DNA of 64,000 nt from Myxococcota bacterium (GTDB lineage: Bacteria > Myxococcota_A > Polyangia > JAAYKL01): contig JANQET010000013.1 in assembly GCA_028278265.1 (NCBI GenBank), positions 1 through 64,000 of the forward strand, given 5' to 3'. Positions 44,276 to 54,175 of this stretch are shown in pieces (the first letter of the stretch is position 1; each line of letters opens with the position of its first letter). The notes under the pieces were generated by a model, which was not told the origin of the DNA, made no database searches, and saw only the letters and a program-made list of their open reading frames with translations. The translations under genes and the position numbers were made by a program.

Positions 44276-44779
44276 ATGCAGATCCCGGCAAAAATCGAGC
44301 AGGTCGTCACACCGATTCTCAAGCGGCATGGGTGCGATCTGGTGCTGGGGACGTTTCGCCGAGAACGGGCCGGCTGGGTGCTCCGGCTGCTCATCGAACG
44401 TCACGGCGCCGACCCGAATAGCGGTAGCGGTGTGGATCACCGTCTCTGTATGTCCATCAGCCGCGAGGTGGGAACAACCCTAGAAGTCGAAGAGACCATC
44501 GCACAGTCGTACACCCTCGAAGTCTCCTCCCCGGGCATCGAACGCCCGTTGGTCCGCCCTGAGGACTTCAAGCGATTCACCGGTCGAAGAGTCTCGGCCA
44601 AAGTACGACAATCCATCAATGGGCAACGCCGATTCAAAGGCACGTTGGGTGGGATCACCGACGGAGAGATTTTGTTGGACTTGGGGGAGGGAAAAACGGT
44701 GAATATCCCAGTCGAAACGATTGAAAAGGCCAACCTCGTTTACGATCCGCGAGCTGACTTGGCCGCTACGGGAGATTGA
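44276..44779 (+). CDS. rimP: Ribosome maturation factor RimP
   Basis: This 167-residue protein helps assemble the 30S subunit. It shows the N-terminal domain with [20 protein letters not shown], the family motif [20 protein letters not shown] and a C-terminal Sm-like domain ([18 protein letters not shown]). AGGGTGA precedes ATG 44276. It is the first gene of the nusA-infB operon, and its stop overlaps the region of the nusA start. A terminator-like leader lies directly upstream. Confidence 0.93.
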   Translation: MQIPAKIEQVVTPILKRHGCDLVLGTFRRERAGWVLRLLIERHGADPNSGSGVDHRLCMSISREVGTTLEVEETIAQSYTLEVSSPGIERPLVRPEDFKRFTGRRVSAKVRQSINGQRRFKGTLGGITDGEILLDLGEGKTVNIPVETIEKANLVYDPRADLAATGD

Positions 44780-44781
44780 CG

Positions 44782-46563
44782 ATGTCATCAGATGAGGCGC
44801 TACCGCTAAACATGATTTTGGATCAGGTCAGCCGCGACAAAGGGATCGAGAAGGCTGTGCTCATCGAAGCGATTGAGGCTTCGATTTTGACGGCGGCCAA
44901 GCGCGCCTTCGGTCAGAGCCGCGATCTCGAAGCGCGGTTCAATGAATCGACCGGTGCGATCGACCTGTTTCAGTACATGACCGTGGTCGAAGAGGTCGAC
45001 TCCAGTGAACGCGAGATCGATGTGGAGACCCTCCACAAACTCAAGCTAAAAGCGAACATCGGCGAAGAGCTGGGATTTCAGATTTTTTACCGCGACGAAG
45101 ACGAGAAAGCCGCCAAGAAACAGGACAAGGATTTCGGTGACATTCTCGAACTGAGAACCCACGGCCGCGGATTCGGCCGCATCGCCGCCCAGACCGCCAA
45201 ACAGGTGATCATCCAGCGCGTGCGGGACGCCGAGCGGGAAAACATCTACAACGAATACAAAGACCGCAAGGGCGAAGTGATCGCCGGTATCGTCCGTCGA
45301 TTCGAGAGGAATAATGACATCATCGTTGATCTGGGGCGCGCCGAGGGAGTGATTCCCTCTCGGGAACAGGCCCCGCGGGAGTCCTACCGTCCCGGCGACC
45401 GGGTGATGGCCTATGTGAAGGATATCGATCGCGAAGCCCGCGGCCCACAGATCATCCTCTCTCGAACAGATGTGGGGCTGTTGCGGAAATTGTTCGAAAT
45501 GGAGGTGCCCGAGATTTACGAGGGCATCGTCAATATCGTCGAAGCGGCCCGCGAACCGGGCGCCCGGTCAAAGATCGCCGTGACCTCCCGGGATCTCGAT
45601 GTCGATCCCGTGGGGGCCTGCGTGGGAATGCGCGGTTCTCGCGTACAGGCGGTGGTGCAGGAGCTCCGCGGTGAGAAGATAGACATCGTTCCCTGGGATC
45701 GGGATCCGGCGCGATTCGTCTGCAACGCGATTCAACCGGCCGAGGTATCCCGGGTGATCATCGACGACGCGAACGGCTCGATGGAACTGGTCGTCCCGGA
45801 TGACAAGCTCTCCTTGGCGATCGGTCGGCGGGGACAAAACGTGCGTCTGGCCTCGATGATCACCGGCTGGAAACTCGACGTGATCAGCGAGACCAAGTTC
45901 CACGAGCACGAACAGAACGCCATTTCGTCGTTGGCGATGATCAAGAATGTCGACGATGCGATGGCCCGCTCGATGTACAAGTTGGGGTTCAGAACGGTGG
46001 AAGAAGTGGCCGAGGCCGATCCCTCCGAAATAGCGGGTATTCCCGGAATCGGCGGGCTCGAAGCAGTGGCCGATATCCAAGCCGGGGCAGAGGATACCTT
46101 AGAAGAGCTGCGCCAGGCGAGAATTCGCGAATTGGCAGTTCGCGCCGAGCCGATCACCGAGCGGGAGCGATTGCTGTCGGTCCACGGCGTCGGTGAGCGC
46201 ACGATCGAGCTGCTGGCCGAGGCGGGCTACCACACCGTGGCGGATTTGGCCCAAGAAGAAGACGAAGATCGGTTGGCGATCAAGACCGGCCTGGGTCTGC
46301 GCAAAGCGCGGCAGATCATTCAGGGAACCCACCAATTTTTAGATACCGAGGAACAGACGCTGGCCTCGATTCGGCAAAACATGCAATCGCAGGACAGTGA
46401 TCCGGCGATCGACGCTAATGACGAGACTGCGGTTGAAGCGGAAAACGCTCCGCAAGAAGGGGAAGACCAATCCCCGGCGTCCGATGAGGAGCCGTCGGAG
46501 GCCCCCGCGACTGCCGCAGACGACGCGGAACAATCGACAGACGAAGCGGCAGGAGACAATTAA
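44782..46563 (+). CDS. nusA: Transcription termination/antitermination factor NusA
   Basis: This 593-residue RNA-polymerase factor controls pausing, termination and antitermination. Order: N-terminal domain (residues 1-125), S1 domain (~150-215; [19 protein letters not shown]), KH domains (~220-360; [18 protein letters not shown] and [14 protein letters not shown]), then two helix-hairpin-helix repeats ([19 protein letters not shown] and [18 protein letters not shown]) and an acidic tail from ~540. ATG 44782 has GGGAG seven bases upstream. TTG 44776 overlaps the rimP stop and is less likely. Confidence 0.96.
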   Translation: MSSDEALPLNMILDQVSRDKGIEKAVLIEAIEASILTAAKRAFGQSRDLEARFNESTGAIDLFQYMTVVEEVDSSEREIDVETLHKLKLKANIGEELGFQIFYRDEDEKAAKKQDKDFGDILELRTHGRGFGRIAAQTAKQVIIQRVRDAERENIYNEYKDRKGEVIAGIVRRFERNNDIIVDLGRAEGVIPSREQAPRESYRPGDRVMAYVKDIDREARGPQIILSRTDVGLLRKLFEMEVPEIYEGIVNIVEAAREPGARSKIAVTSRDLDVDPVGACVGMRGSRVQAVVQELRGEKIDIVPWDRDPARFVCNAIQPAEVSRVIIDDANGSMELVVPDDKLSLAIGRRGQNVRLASMITGWKLDVISETKFHEHEQNAISSLAMIKNVDDAMARSMYKLGFRTVEEVAEADPSEIAGIPGIGGLEAVADIQAGAEDTLEELRQARIRELAVRAEPITERERLLSVHGVGERTIELLAEAGYHTVADLAQEEDEDRLAIKTGLGLRKARQIIQGTHQFLDTEEQTLASIRQNMQSQDSDPAIDANDETAVEAENAPQEGEDQSPASDEEPSEAPATAADDAEQSTDEAAGDN

Positions 46564-46568
46564 CGGCC

Positions 46569-47174
46569 ATGCAACAATCCGCCCCCCGTGCAGCGCGATC
46601 CGAGCGGAGCACCAAGCTCATGCGCAAGTGTGTGGCTTGTGGCCAACACTCCCCTCGGGAGGAGTTGATCCGCATGGTTCGAACTCCGGCCGGCTCAATT
46701 GTCGCTGACTGGCGTCGAAACCTGAGCGGACGCGGAGCGCATGTGTGTTCCAAACGACCGTGCATCGAGCGCGCGGTGGATCGGCGGATGTTCAATCGGG
46801 CCCTGCGAGACGGGCTGCAGTATCCCCCAAAAGAACAGCTGCTCGATTCGATGCGCACGGCGCTTGAGCGGCAGTGGGCGACGATCGTTCGGTCGGGGCT
46901 CGCTGCGAAATTGATCGAACCGGGGGTGCAATTTGCAATGCAAGCGATCCACCACGGCAAAGCGCGTTATCTCGTCGTGGCTCAGGACTCGACCAGCCTG
47001 ACGCGAATTACAACGTTGGCTGCCGATCGGGATATACCGGTGGGTGTCGTTGATAGCAAGGATCGACTCGGCGCGATTGCCGGAAGGACGACAACAGGGG
47101 TGTTGACCGTCCTCAGCGATCAGTTGGCAAAGAGGCTTTTACGTGCCCATATCCGAATGAACGATTTGGACTGA
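46569..47174 (+). CDS. YlxR (DUF448) fused to L7Ae-like RNA-binding domain
   Basis: This 201-residue protein begins with the YlxR/DUF448 domain (residues ~19-90; KCVACGQHSPREELIRMV and GRGAHVCSKRPCIERAVDR), a small RNA-binding module. A C-terminal L7Ae/L30e-like segment follows (residues ~105-195; VQFAMQAIHHGKARYLVVA, RDIPVGVVDSKDRLG). In many genomes ylxR and a separate ylxQ (L7Ae) gene stand between nusA and infB. Here they form one polypeptide. The gap to nusA is five bases. Confidence 0.87.
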   Translation: MQQSAPRAARSERSTKLMRKCVACGQHSPREELIRMVRTPAGSIVADWRRNLSGRGAHVCSKRPCIERAVDRRMFNRALRDGLQYPPKEQLLDSMRTALERQWATIVRSGLAAKLIEPGVQFAMQAIHHGKARYLVVAQDSTSLTRITTLAADRDIPVGVVDSKDRLGAIAGRTTTGVLTVLSDQLAKRLLRAHIRMNDLD

Positions 47175-47240
47175 GGGCATTGAGTTAGAAGAAAAATGAC
47201 AGAAATCGCGAGTGTTCAGTTAACGCGACCCGGAGGAACG

Positions 47241-50084
47241 ATGGCGCAGAAAATTCGGGTGTTTAAGCTGGCTCAAGAATTTGGCATCGAGAACGAAGTA
47301 CTCGTCGATAAAATTAGGTACTTGGATATCGATGTGCGCAATTACATGAGCGCATTGAGTGCGGAAGAAGCGCAAAAGGTACGGCGGATTTTGCAGAGCG
47401 AACGGGAGGAGAACACCGTGGAGGAGCAGATCGCTCCGACGGTTGTTCGTCGCCGCATGCGGGATGGCGCCCCGACCAAGCCGATGCGCAAACGACCGCC
47501 CAAGGCCGAGCTCGCCGAGGTGCGCGAGAGGCCGATCGCCAAACCGAAGAAAGCCAAGGCAGCCAAGGCTGCTGCGCCGACCCCGAGCCCAGCGGCACCA
47601 AAAGCCAAGCCGGCGGCCGCGCGACCCAAGGCTGTTCCTGCGGCGCCACCGGAGGTTGCCGCCACGCCGCCAGCGGAGGTCGAGGTCCCGACAGCAAAAG
47701 TCGAAGAAGCCGCGCCAGCTGCGCCCGCGAAACCATCCCCAGCGGCTACACAGGCTACACCGACTCCGGCACCTGAGCCGGCGGCCGAAGAGGTCGCCGC
47801 AGTGCCTGAGAAACCGGTCAAACAAAAAGTCAGCAAAGCAAAACCGGCAGAGCCTGAGGAGGCTCCGGTGGTCGAAGAAAAGCAGGCAGCTGCCGCCAAG
47901 GACAAAAAAGCGATCAAGATCGAGACGGCCACCGGACCGGTCGTGCTGCGTCCCTCGTCGGAAGCGCCGATTGTCAAACGCCGTGTTATTACCCGTCCCA
48001 ATGAACGCCCCCGGGCGCCGGCGGCTCAGCGAGGCGGAGGGGCAGGCCATCGGGCCAACGCTTCTTCGTCGCAGGCCCCTCCGGCAATGGACGACCCGCA
48101 AAAACTGATTCCGCTGCCCCCCTCGACCGGCAGACGGGGCAAGGCGCCCCAGCGCCGGCGAGAGATCGAAAGCCGGGACATCGCACCCTCCGGCCGTTTC
48201 ACCGGTGTCGGTCCTGCGCGGGGCAAATTCGGCGGTCCGAACACGCCGGGGCGCAAACGCCGGATGGCGCCGGGCAAGAAGGGCAAAAAGACCGAGATCA
48301 CGACGCCCAAAGCCTCGAAGCGGGTCATCCGCATCGAAGAGCAGATCAGCCTGCAGGATTTGGCCCGCCGGATGGGGGTCAAGGCCACCGAGCTGCTGAT
48401 GCAACTGATCGGTCTCGGCGTCGGCGGAGTGAACATCAACTCCACCCTCGATATCGACACCGCCCGGATCGTGGCTTCCGAATTCGACTACGAAGTCGAG
48501 AACGTCGCTGTGGCCGAAGACGACTTGCTCTCGTCGACCCGCGGGCAGGAAACGGACGAAGAAAAGAAAGACCGCTCGTCCCGGGCGCCGATCATCACCA
48601 TGATGGGGCATGTCGATCACGGCAAGACATCGCTCCTCGACGCCATTCGCAAGGCCGATGTGGCCTCTGGCGAAGCCGGCGGCATTACCCAGCACATCGG
48701 CGCGTATCGCGTCAAGACCAAGACTGGAGTGTACGGCTTCATCGACACCCCGGGCCACGAAGCATTCACCGCGATGCGAGCTCGTGGGGCGAACGTGACC
48801 GATATTGTCGTGCTGGTCGTGGCCGCGGACGACGGGGTGATGCCCCAAACGATCGAAGCGATCAACCACGCTCGCGCGGCCGAAGTGCCGATCGTCGTGG
48901 CGATCAACAAGAGCGATCTACCGGGTGCGGATCCGGATCGAACCCGCCGCATGCTGATGGAGCACAACCTGGTTCCCGAGGATCTCGGCGGCGATGTGAT
49001 CATGTGCGAGGTCTCCGCCAAAACGGGCAAGGGAATAGACAAGTTGCTCGAGATGCTCTCCCTACAAGGGGAGATGCTCGAAGTCGACGCCAACCCCAAA
49101 AAGAGCAGTCACGGCGTGGTCCTCGAGGCGTACCTCGACAAGGGCCGCGGGCCGGTGGCCCACATTCTGGTACAGGACGGCACCTTGAAGCTCGGCGATG
49201 CCCTGGTTGCCGGGACCGCTTATGGTAAAATCCGTGCGATCACCGATGACCGGGGTAACAAACTCAAAGAGGCCGGTCCTTCCACCCCGGTGGAGGTTCT
49301 CGGTCTCTCTCTGGTACCCCGGGCAGGGGATCCGTTCGACGTGGTCGCGGACATGAAGCTCGCCGAGAAGGTCGGTTCGTCGCGCACCGACAAACAAAAG
49401 GCCGTCTCAGGCGGCGTCACCCGGCCATCCCTCGAGACCCTCTATGAACAGATGCAGGGCAACGAGCAGGTCGAGTTGAAAGTGATCATCAAGGCAGACG
49501 TCCAAGGCTCTGTCGAGGCACTGACCGACGCCGTCCAGAAGCTTGGTACCGAAAAGGTCAAAGTGACGTTGATCCACGCCTCGGCCGGCGGAATTACCGA
49601 ATCCGACGTGCTGCTCGCCTCCACCTCGGGTGCGATCGTGATCGGATTCAATGTACGACCGGCGGGCAAGGCCAAGAACATGGCCTCCGAACAGGACGTG
49701 GAGATTCGTCTGTTCTCGGTTATCTACGAAGTCATCGATGAAATGAAAAAGGCGATGGTGGGGCTGCTCGGACCGACGACCACCGAGGAAGTGCTCGGTC
49801 AGGTGGAGGTGCGCGACACCTTCAGCATTCCCAAGATCGGCACGGTTGCCGGTTCCTATGTCACCGAAGGCAAGGTCATCCGCAACGCCCGCGCCCGCCT
49901 GATTCGCGATTCGGTTCAAATATGGGAGGGACGCGTCGGGTCGCTTCGTCGCTTCAAGGACGATGTCAAAGAGGTCCAGAACGGCTTTGAGTGCGGCATC
50001 AGTCTCGACGGTTACAATGACATCAAGATCAAGGATGTCATCGAAATCTACATGGAGAAAGAGGTCGAGGCGACCCTTTCCTAA
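47241..50084 (+). CDS. infB: Translation initiation factor IF-2
   Basis: This 947-residue GTPase brings initiator tRNA to the ribosome. It has an IF-2N domain ([20 protein letters not shown]), a long Pro/Ala/Lys-rich linker (~90-260), a second IF-2N-like region near 360, and the G domain from ~450 with G1 GHVDHGKT (456-463), G3 DTPGHEAF and G4 NKSD. Domains II to IV follow, to [22 protein letters not shown] 47241 has an excellent GGAGG. An upstream ATG at 47196 adds residues without homology. Confidence 0.97.
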   Translation: MAQKIRVFKLAQEFGIENEVLVDKIRYLDIDVRNYMSALSAEEAQKVRRILQSEREENTVEEQIAPTVVRRRMRDGAPTKPMRKRPPKAELAEVRERPIAKPKKAKAAKAAAPTPSPAAPKAKPAAARPKAVPAAPPEVAATPPAEVEVPTAKVEEAAPAAPAKPSPAATQATPTPAPEPAAEEVAAVPEKPVKQKVSKAKPAEPEEAPVVEEKQAAAAKDKKAIKIETATGPVVLRPSSEAPIVKRRVITRPNERPRAPAAQRGGGAGHRANASSSQAPPAMDDPQKLIPLPPSTGRRGKAPQRRREIESRDIAPSGRFTGVGPARGKFGGPNTPGRKRRMAPGKKGKKTEITTPKASKRVIRIEEQISLQDLARRMGVKATELLMQLIGLGVGGVNINSTLDIDTARIVASEFDYEVENVAVAEDDLLSSTRGQETDEEKKDRSSRAPIITMMGHVDHGKTSLLDAIRKADVASGEAGGITQHIGAYRVKTKTGVYGFIDTPGHEAFTAMRARGANVTDIVVLVVAADDGVMPQTIEAINHARAAEVPIVVAINKSDLPGADPDRTRRMLMEHNLVPEDLGGDVIMCEVSAKTGKGIDKLLEMLSLQGEMLEVDANPKKSSHGVVLEAYLDKGRGPVAHILVQDGTLKLGDALVAGTAYGKIRAITDDRGNKLKEAGPSTPVEVLGLSLVPRAGDPFDVVADMKLAEKVGSSRTDKQKAVSGGVTRPSLETLYEQMQGNEQVELKVIIKADVQGSVEALTDAVQKLGTEKVKVTLIHASAGGITESDVLLASTSGAIVIGFNVRPAGKAKNMASEQDVEIRLFSVIYEVIDEMKKAMVGLLGPTTTEEVLGQVEVRDTFSIPKIGTVAGSYVTEGKVIRNARARLIRDSVQIWEGRVGSLRRFKDDVKEVQNGFECGISLDGYNDIKIKDVIEIYMEKEVEATLS

Positions 50085-50097
50085 CTGGGGATTTCGC

Positions 50098-50439
50098 ATG
50101 ATCGTCGGTGTCATCCGGTTGTCGCTCCACCTGCACGACAACCGATCACTCAAGGGGAAGCGAAAGATCGTGCGCTCGCTGATCGACCGGACACGAGCCA
50201 AGTTCAACGCAGCGGTGGCTGAAGTGGGATCGAACGACAATCTAAAGCAGATTGTGATCGGGGTGACCGTCGTGGGCAACGATTCGTCCCATGTGGATTC
50301 AATGCTGGGCAGTATTTGTCAGTTCGTCGACCACCTCAACCTCGCACCGGTGGTCGGGCAGAACACGGAGCTGATCCCGCTCGGCGATCAAATCGGCGCC
50401 TACGGCGACTTTCCCGCGAGTTACGAATTCGATCGCTAA
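50098..50439 (+). CDS. DUF503 family protein (YlxP-like)
   Basis: This 113-residue small protein has the pattern MIVGVIRLSLHLHDNRSLKG, then KRKIVRSLIDRTRAKFNAAV and VIGVTVVGNDSSHVDSML. It is the usual partner found between infB and rbfA in many bacteria, with an unknown role linked to ribosome assembly. ATG 50098 is used. The frame upstream overlaps infB. It lies 13 bases after infB and 12 bases before the next gene. Confidence 0.88.
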   Translation: MIVGVIRLSLHLHDNRSLKGKRKIVRSLIDRTRAKFNAAVAEVGSNDNLKQIVIGVTVVGNDSSHVDSMLGSICQFVDHLNLAPVVGQNTELIPLGDQIGAYGDFPASYEFDR

Positions 50440-50451
50440 GGAGAACGAGAA

Positions 50452-51828
50452 GTGGCCAACTCAACGGGAAATAGACGGCTGGCCCGGGTGTCGGAAACCA
50501 TCCGCTCGGAACTGGCTCGCCTGCTGCTCACCGGGGTCAACGATCCCCAACTGTACTGGGTGACCATCACCGAGGTGGACACCTCGCCCGATCTCCAGCA
50601 CGCCCGCGTCTACTTCGTAGCGACCGGTGTTGCCGATCAGCAACCCGTGCTCAAACGGCTCAACAAAGCGGCGCCATTTCTTCAGCGGGAGCTGGGACAG
50701 ACCCTCAAACTGCGCCAAACGCCAAAGCTCAAATTCGTTCACGACGACAGCTTTGAGAAAAGCGCGCGAATTGACCAACTGCTCGGCGAGATCAAGGATG
50801 AGGATATCATGCGCAAAACGAGTGAATCTCCGGTGGCCGAGATAGGCCGTCTGGTCGCCGAGGCACAGTCAATTCTCGTGGCGACCCACCGCAATCCGGA
50901 CGGCGATGCCATTGGCTCGCTGCTGGGCATGTCAGCCATTTTGTCATTGCTGGGCAAGGACCACGTGACGTTTTGTCCCGATGAGATTCCCCATGTGCTG
51001 ACCTATCTACCCGGCCTGGACCAGCTGGTCAAAACCCTCGATCCCGAGGATCGTTTCGACATGACCATCCTGCTCGACACGGCCGATGTGGGACTCTTGC
51101 CGGCGGGATTTCCCGAAGAAGCAGAGCAGCGCGGCACCTTCGTGGTGATCGACCATCACATGCGCCACGGGGAGATGGGCGACGTGGTGCTCCGGCGAGA
51201 ATCCTCATCGGTGGGTCAGATGCTCTTCGAGTTGTCTCGGGAGTTGGTGTGGCCGATTGACGAGACCGTCGCCGAGTGTTTGTACACCTCGGTCGTGGCG
51301 GACACGGGCTCGTTCCGCTACGCCAGCACGACACCGGATACCCATCGGGTCGCCGCCGAATTGATCGCCGCCGGGGCGCAACCGTGGAAGGTGGCCTCGG
51401 CCTTGTTCGAGTCATACCCGCTGGCCCGGCAGAAGATTATGGGGGAAGTGGCGACCACCCTCGAGCTCTCCGAGGACGGTCGATTCGCCTGTCTGCACAG
51501 CACCCCGCAGATGTTGGAAAAGAACAACGCGACCAAGGCCGATCTCGACGGGTTGATCAATTTGGGCCGTTCAGTGGAAGGGGTGGAAATAGCGGCGATG
51601 CTCCGCCTCGAACTGTCGGGGAATATCAAGGTCAGCTTTCGATCCCGGGGCCGCATCGACGTCAGTCTGATGGCCAGCCAATTCGGCGGCGGCGGACACA
51701 TCAACGCAGCGGGATGCACATTGAAAGACGTCGACTTGGCCGAAGGAAAACAGCTGATCACCGAGGCTGCCCGCCAGACACTCGTTGATTATGATCAGTC
51801 CAAGGCCGCAGATGGCGGCGCCGCCTAA
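50452..51828 (+). CDS. Fusion of ribosome-binding factor A with NrnA-type DHH phosphoesterase
   Basis: This 458-residue protein starts at GTG 50452 (AAGGAGAA upstream). Residues 1-~118 form a full RbfA domain (RLARVSETIRSELARLLLTG, ITEVDTSPDLQHARVYF). Residues ~130-455 form a DHH/DHHA1 phosphoesterase of the NrnA/Bif-nuclease type. Its motifs are ATHRNPDGDAIGSLLG (144-), VIDHHMRHG (~233), ADTGSFRYASTTPDTH and FGGGGHINAAGC (~410). Usually rbfA and nrnA are neighbouring but separate genes. No stop or frame break is visible between the two, so cold-shock ribosome maturation and oligonucleotide or pAp breakdown are joined in one polypeptide. Confidence 0.92.
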   Translation: MANSTGNRRLARVSETIRSELARLLLTGVNDPQLYWVTITEVDTSPDLQHARVYFVATGVADQQPVLKRLNKAAPFLQRELGQTLKLRQTPKLKFVHDDSFEKSARIDQLLGEIKDEDIMRKTSESPVAEIGRLVAEAQSILVATHRNPDGDAIGSLLGMSAILSLLGKDHVTFCPDEIPHVLTYLPGLDQLVKTLDPEDRFDMTILLDTADVGLLPAGFPEEAEQRGTFVVIDHHMRHGEMGDVVLRRESSSVGQMLFELSRELVWPIDETVAECLYTSVVADTGSFRYASTTPDTHRVAAELIAAGAQPWKVASALFESYPLARQKIMGEVATTLELSEDGRFACLHSTPQMLEKNNATKADLDGLINLGRSVEGVEIAAMLRLELSGNIKVSFRSRGRIDVSLMASQFGGGGHINAAGCTLKDVDLAEGKQLITEAARQTLVDYDQSKAADGGAA

Positions 51829-51841
51829 CCGGCACTGAGCA

Positions 51842-52732
51842 GTGGACGGCATCCTGCTCATCGATAAACCCTCGGGCCCCAGCTCATTCGATGTGGTGCG
51901 GGCGGTCAAGCGAACCGCCAACCAGCGCAAAGTGGGCCACGCCGGCACGCTGGATCCGATGGCCTCGGGGCTGTTGGCGATTTGTCTGGGACAGGGAACC
52001 AAGCTCTCCCCCTACCTGATGGAGATGAAAAAACGGTACCGGGCTCAGATCACCCTGGGATCCCAAACCGATACGGATGACGCCCTCGGGACGCCAACGG
52101 CGCAGAGCGAGGTTCCCCGGCTCACCCGTTCTTCGGTCGAGGAGGCGTTGTTGAAATTTGTCGGCGACATCGACCAGGTCGCGCCGGCGTTTTCAGCGCT
52201 CAAATCCGGCGGAGAACCCCTCTATAAAAAGGCGCGGCGGGGGGAAGTGGTCCAGCCGAAGAAGCGAACCGTCACCATCGAGGCAATTCAGCTGCTCCGA
52301 CTGGAAGGAGAGAGCATAGAACTCGATGTGCGCTGCGGCAAGGGGACCTACATTCGGTCGCTGGCCCGAGATGTGGGCCAAGCGCTGGGAACCCTTGGCC
52401 ATTTGAGCGCCCTACGCCGCACCGAGGCATCGGGATTTGCCGTTGAAAGAGCCCTCTCGATGGCCGAGCTCCAAGGGATCGCACCCCCACCACACCTGGC
52501 CGACCATCTCATTTCCCTGGCCGATGCGCTGGTGGCGATGCCCAAATTGACCCTCTCGGCCTCCCAGGAGCAAGGCATCAAACAGGGACAACCGATCCCG
52601 CTTGCCGAAGTCGCCCGGGCAGCGGCGATCGAGCCTCAACAGCGGGTGGCCCTCATCGGTCCCGAGTACCGTCTGTGCGCCATCGCTGAATGTACGCTCC
52701 AACAGATTCGTCCGATTAGAGTATTCCCCTAG
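51842..52732 (+). CDS. truB: tRNA pseudouridine-55 synthase
   Basis: This 296-residue enzyme makes pseudouridine 55 in tRNA. The catalytic Asp is D38 in GHAGTLDPMASGLL. ILLIDKPSGPSSFDVVRAVK, DVRCGKGTYIRSLARDVG and ALRRTEASGF are family signatures. The start is GTG 51842 with GAGC upstream. It lies 14 bases after the fusion gene and is the last member of the rimP-truB operon. A short CCCTA/TAGGG pairing follows its stop. Confidence 0.94.
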   Translation: MDGILLIDKPSGPSSFDVVRAVKRTANQRKVGHAGTLDPMASGLLAICLGQGTKLSPYLMEMKKRYRAQITLGSQTDTDDALGTPTAQSEVPRLTRSSVEEALLKFVGDIDQVAPAFSALKSGGEPLYKKARRGEVVQPKKRTVTIEAIQLLRLEGESIELDVRCGKGTYIRSLARDVGQALGTLGHLSALRRTEASGFAVERALSMAELQGIAPPPHLADHLISLADALVAMPKLTLSASQEQGIKQGQPIPLAEVARAAAIEPQQRVALIGPEYRLCAIAECTLQQIRPIRVFP

Positions 52733-52809
52733 ACTCTATTAGGGCGAACTCGCTGTTTTGTGATATTGTGTGGCACCGAATTAGTGATCATTGATCGGAG
52801 GAGGAAGAG

Positions 52810-54165
52810 ATGATGCGATTTCTGTTAGGAGCGGTGGTGGGGACGGTATTGTTCGCGGGGTGTTCGTCCGGGGTTCAGCAAACACCCAATCTGTTGCCCG
52901 ACCCATCGATGGCGCCGGGAAGAGAGGTCGAGTCGGTGGTTCCCCAGACGGCCGAACCGGAGACGGGCACCGCGAGTACCCCGGTAGAGCAAGAGGAAGC
53001 GGAACCCTCTGCTCCGGCGCCCGATCAACCGAGCGAGGCGACGGTGGTGACCGGCAACACCGAGTTTGCCTTTGGTCTGTACCGCCGGCTCGCAGGGCAG
53101 GAGGGAAATCTCGCGCTGTCGCCGTACAGTCTCTCGGTGGCACTGGCGATGACCTATGCTGGCGCGCGGGGCAAGACCGCCAAACAGCTCGCCTACGCCA
53201 CCCACCTGGCCCATCCGCCGGGCCAGCTGCATCAGCGGTTCTCGACGCTGCAAGCCGACCTCAAGGGGGTCGATTCGGTGACCCTGCACATTGCCAACGC
53301 CCTGTGGCCCAGCGACGCATACCCCTTCAAAGCGGACTACCTGAGCCTGCTCAAGGAGACCTACCAATCACCGATTACGCCCCTCGACTACGAGCAGGAT
53401 TTTCGCCGGGGGCGGCGGGTCATCAACCGCTGGGTCGGTAAGCAGACCAAGGGCAAAATCACCAATCTCATCGAGCCGGGCGTCCTCGATACCCTGACCA
53501 AGTTGGTGCTGACCAACGCGATCTACTTTACCGGCAATTGGGCCGTGCCGTTCGACAAGAAACTGACCAAACGGTTGCCGTTCCATCTCTCCGAGCAACA
53601 GACCGTCAAAGTACCGATGATGGCCGACAAGCGCCGCCTCAAGTTTTACGAAGATCACGAGGTTCAGCTGGTGGAGTTACCCTATGAAGGCGAGCGGCTG
53701 GCGATGGTGCTGATGCTGCCCAAGAAGGGCAATACCCTGGCCAAGCTCGAGCAATCGCTCAACGGCGACCTGTGGGCGAGTTGGGCCGGCAGCCTCAATC
53801 CCCTCCAGGTGCAGCTGATGTTGCCCCGATTCGAGATCTCCTCCGCATTCAAGCTCGAGGAGCAGCTGAAAAAAATGGGTGTGTTGGACGCGTTCGACCG
53901 CGCGCGGGCTGATTTCAGCGGGATGGCCGAACGGGCTGTGTTGGAGAAACAGGGCAACCTGTATATCTCCGCAGTGATCCACAAAGCGTTCACCAAGGTC
54001 AACGAAAAGGGCACCACCGCGGCGGCGGCCTCTGCCGTGGTAATGGAGACCTATTCGGCCCCGGCTGAATTTCGCGCGGATCGCCCCTTCCTGTTCGTCA
54101 TTCGCGACACCAAGACCGGCACCGTGTTGTTCATCGGTCGAGTGTCGAATCCCAAAAACAAATAG
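52810..54165 (+). CDS. Serpin family protease inhibitor, predicted lipoprotein
   Basis: This 451-residue protein begins with a signal peptide and lipobox LFAGC, then a Pro/Glu/Ser-rich linker to ~residue 80 and a complete serpin domain. The domain shows FAFGLYRRLAGQEGNLALSP, VLTNAIYFTGNWAVPFD and MVLMLPKKG. The hinge is VNEKGTTAAAASAVVM, rich in Ala and small residues as in inhibitory serpins. A reactive loop follows up to FRADRPFLFVIRD. P1 is uncertain. The protein would sit on the cell surface or in the periplasm and trap serine or cysteine proteases. GGAGGAGGAAG precedes the start. Confidence 0.9.
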   Translation: MMRFLLGAVVGTVLFAGCSSGVQQTPNLLPDPSMAPGREVESVVPQTAEPETGTASTPVEQEEAEPSAPAPDQPSEATVVTGNTEFAFGLYRRLAGQEGNLALSPYSLSVALAMTYAGARGKTAKQLAYATHLAHPPGQLHQRFSTLQADLKGVDSVTLHIANALWPSDAYPFKADYLSLLKETYQSPITPLDYEQDFRRGRRVINRWVGKQTKGKITNLIEPGVLDTLTKLVLTNAIYFTGNWAVPFDKKLTKRLPFHLSEQQTVKVPMMADKRRLKFYEDHEVQLVELPYEGERLAMVLMLPKKGNTLAKLEQSLNGDLWASWAGSLNPLQVQLMLPRFEISSAFKLEEQLKKMGVLDAFDRARADFSGMAERAVLEKQGNLYISAVIHKAFTKVNEKGTTAAAASAVVMETYSAPAEFRADRPFLFVIRDTKTGTVLFIGRVSNPKNK

Positions 54166-54175
54166 CGCAAACAGC

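Noticed and set aside
47220-48869. Minus-strand frame opposite infB
   Set aside because: It is a mirror of the Pro/Ala/Lys-rich IF-2 linker and G domain. IF-2 is unambiguous.
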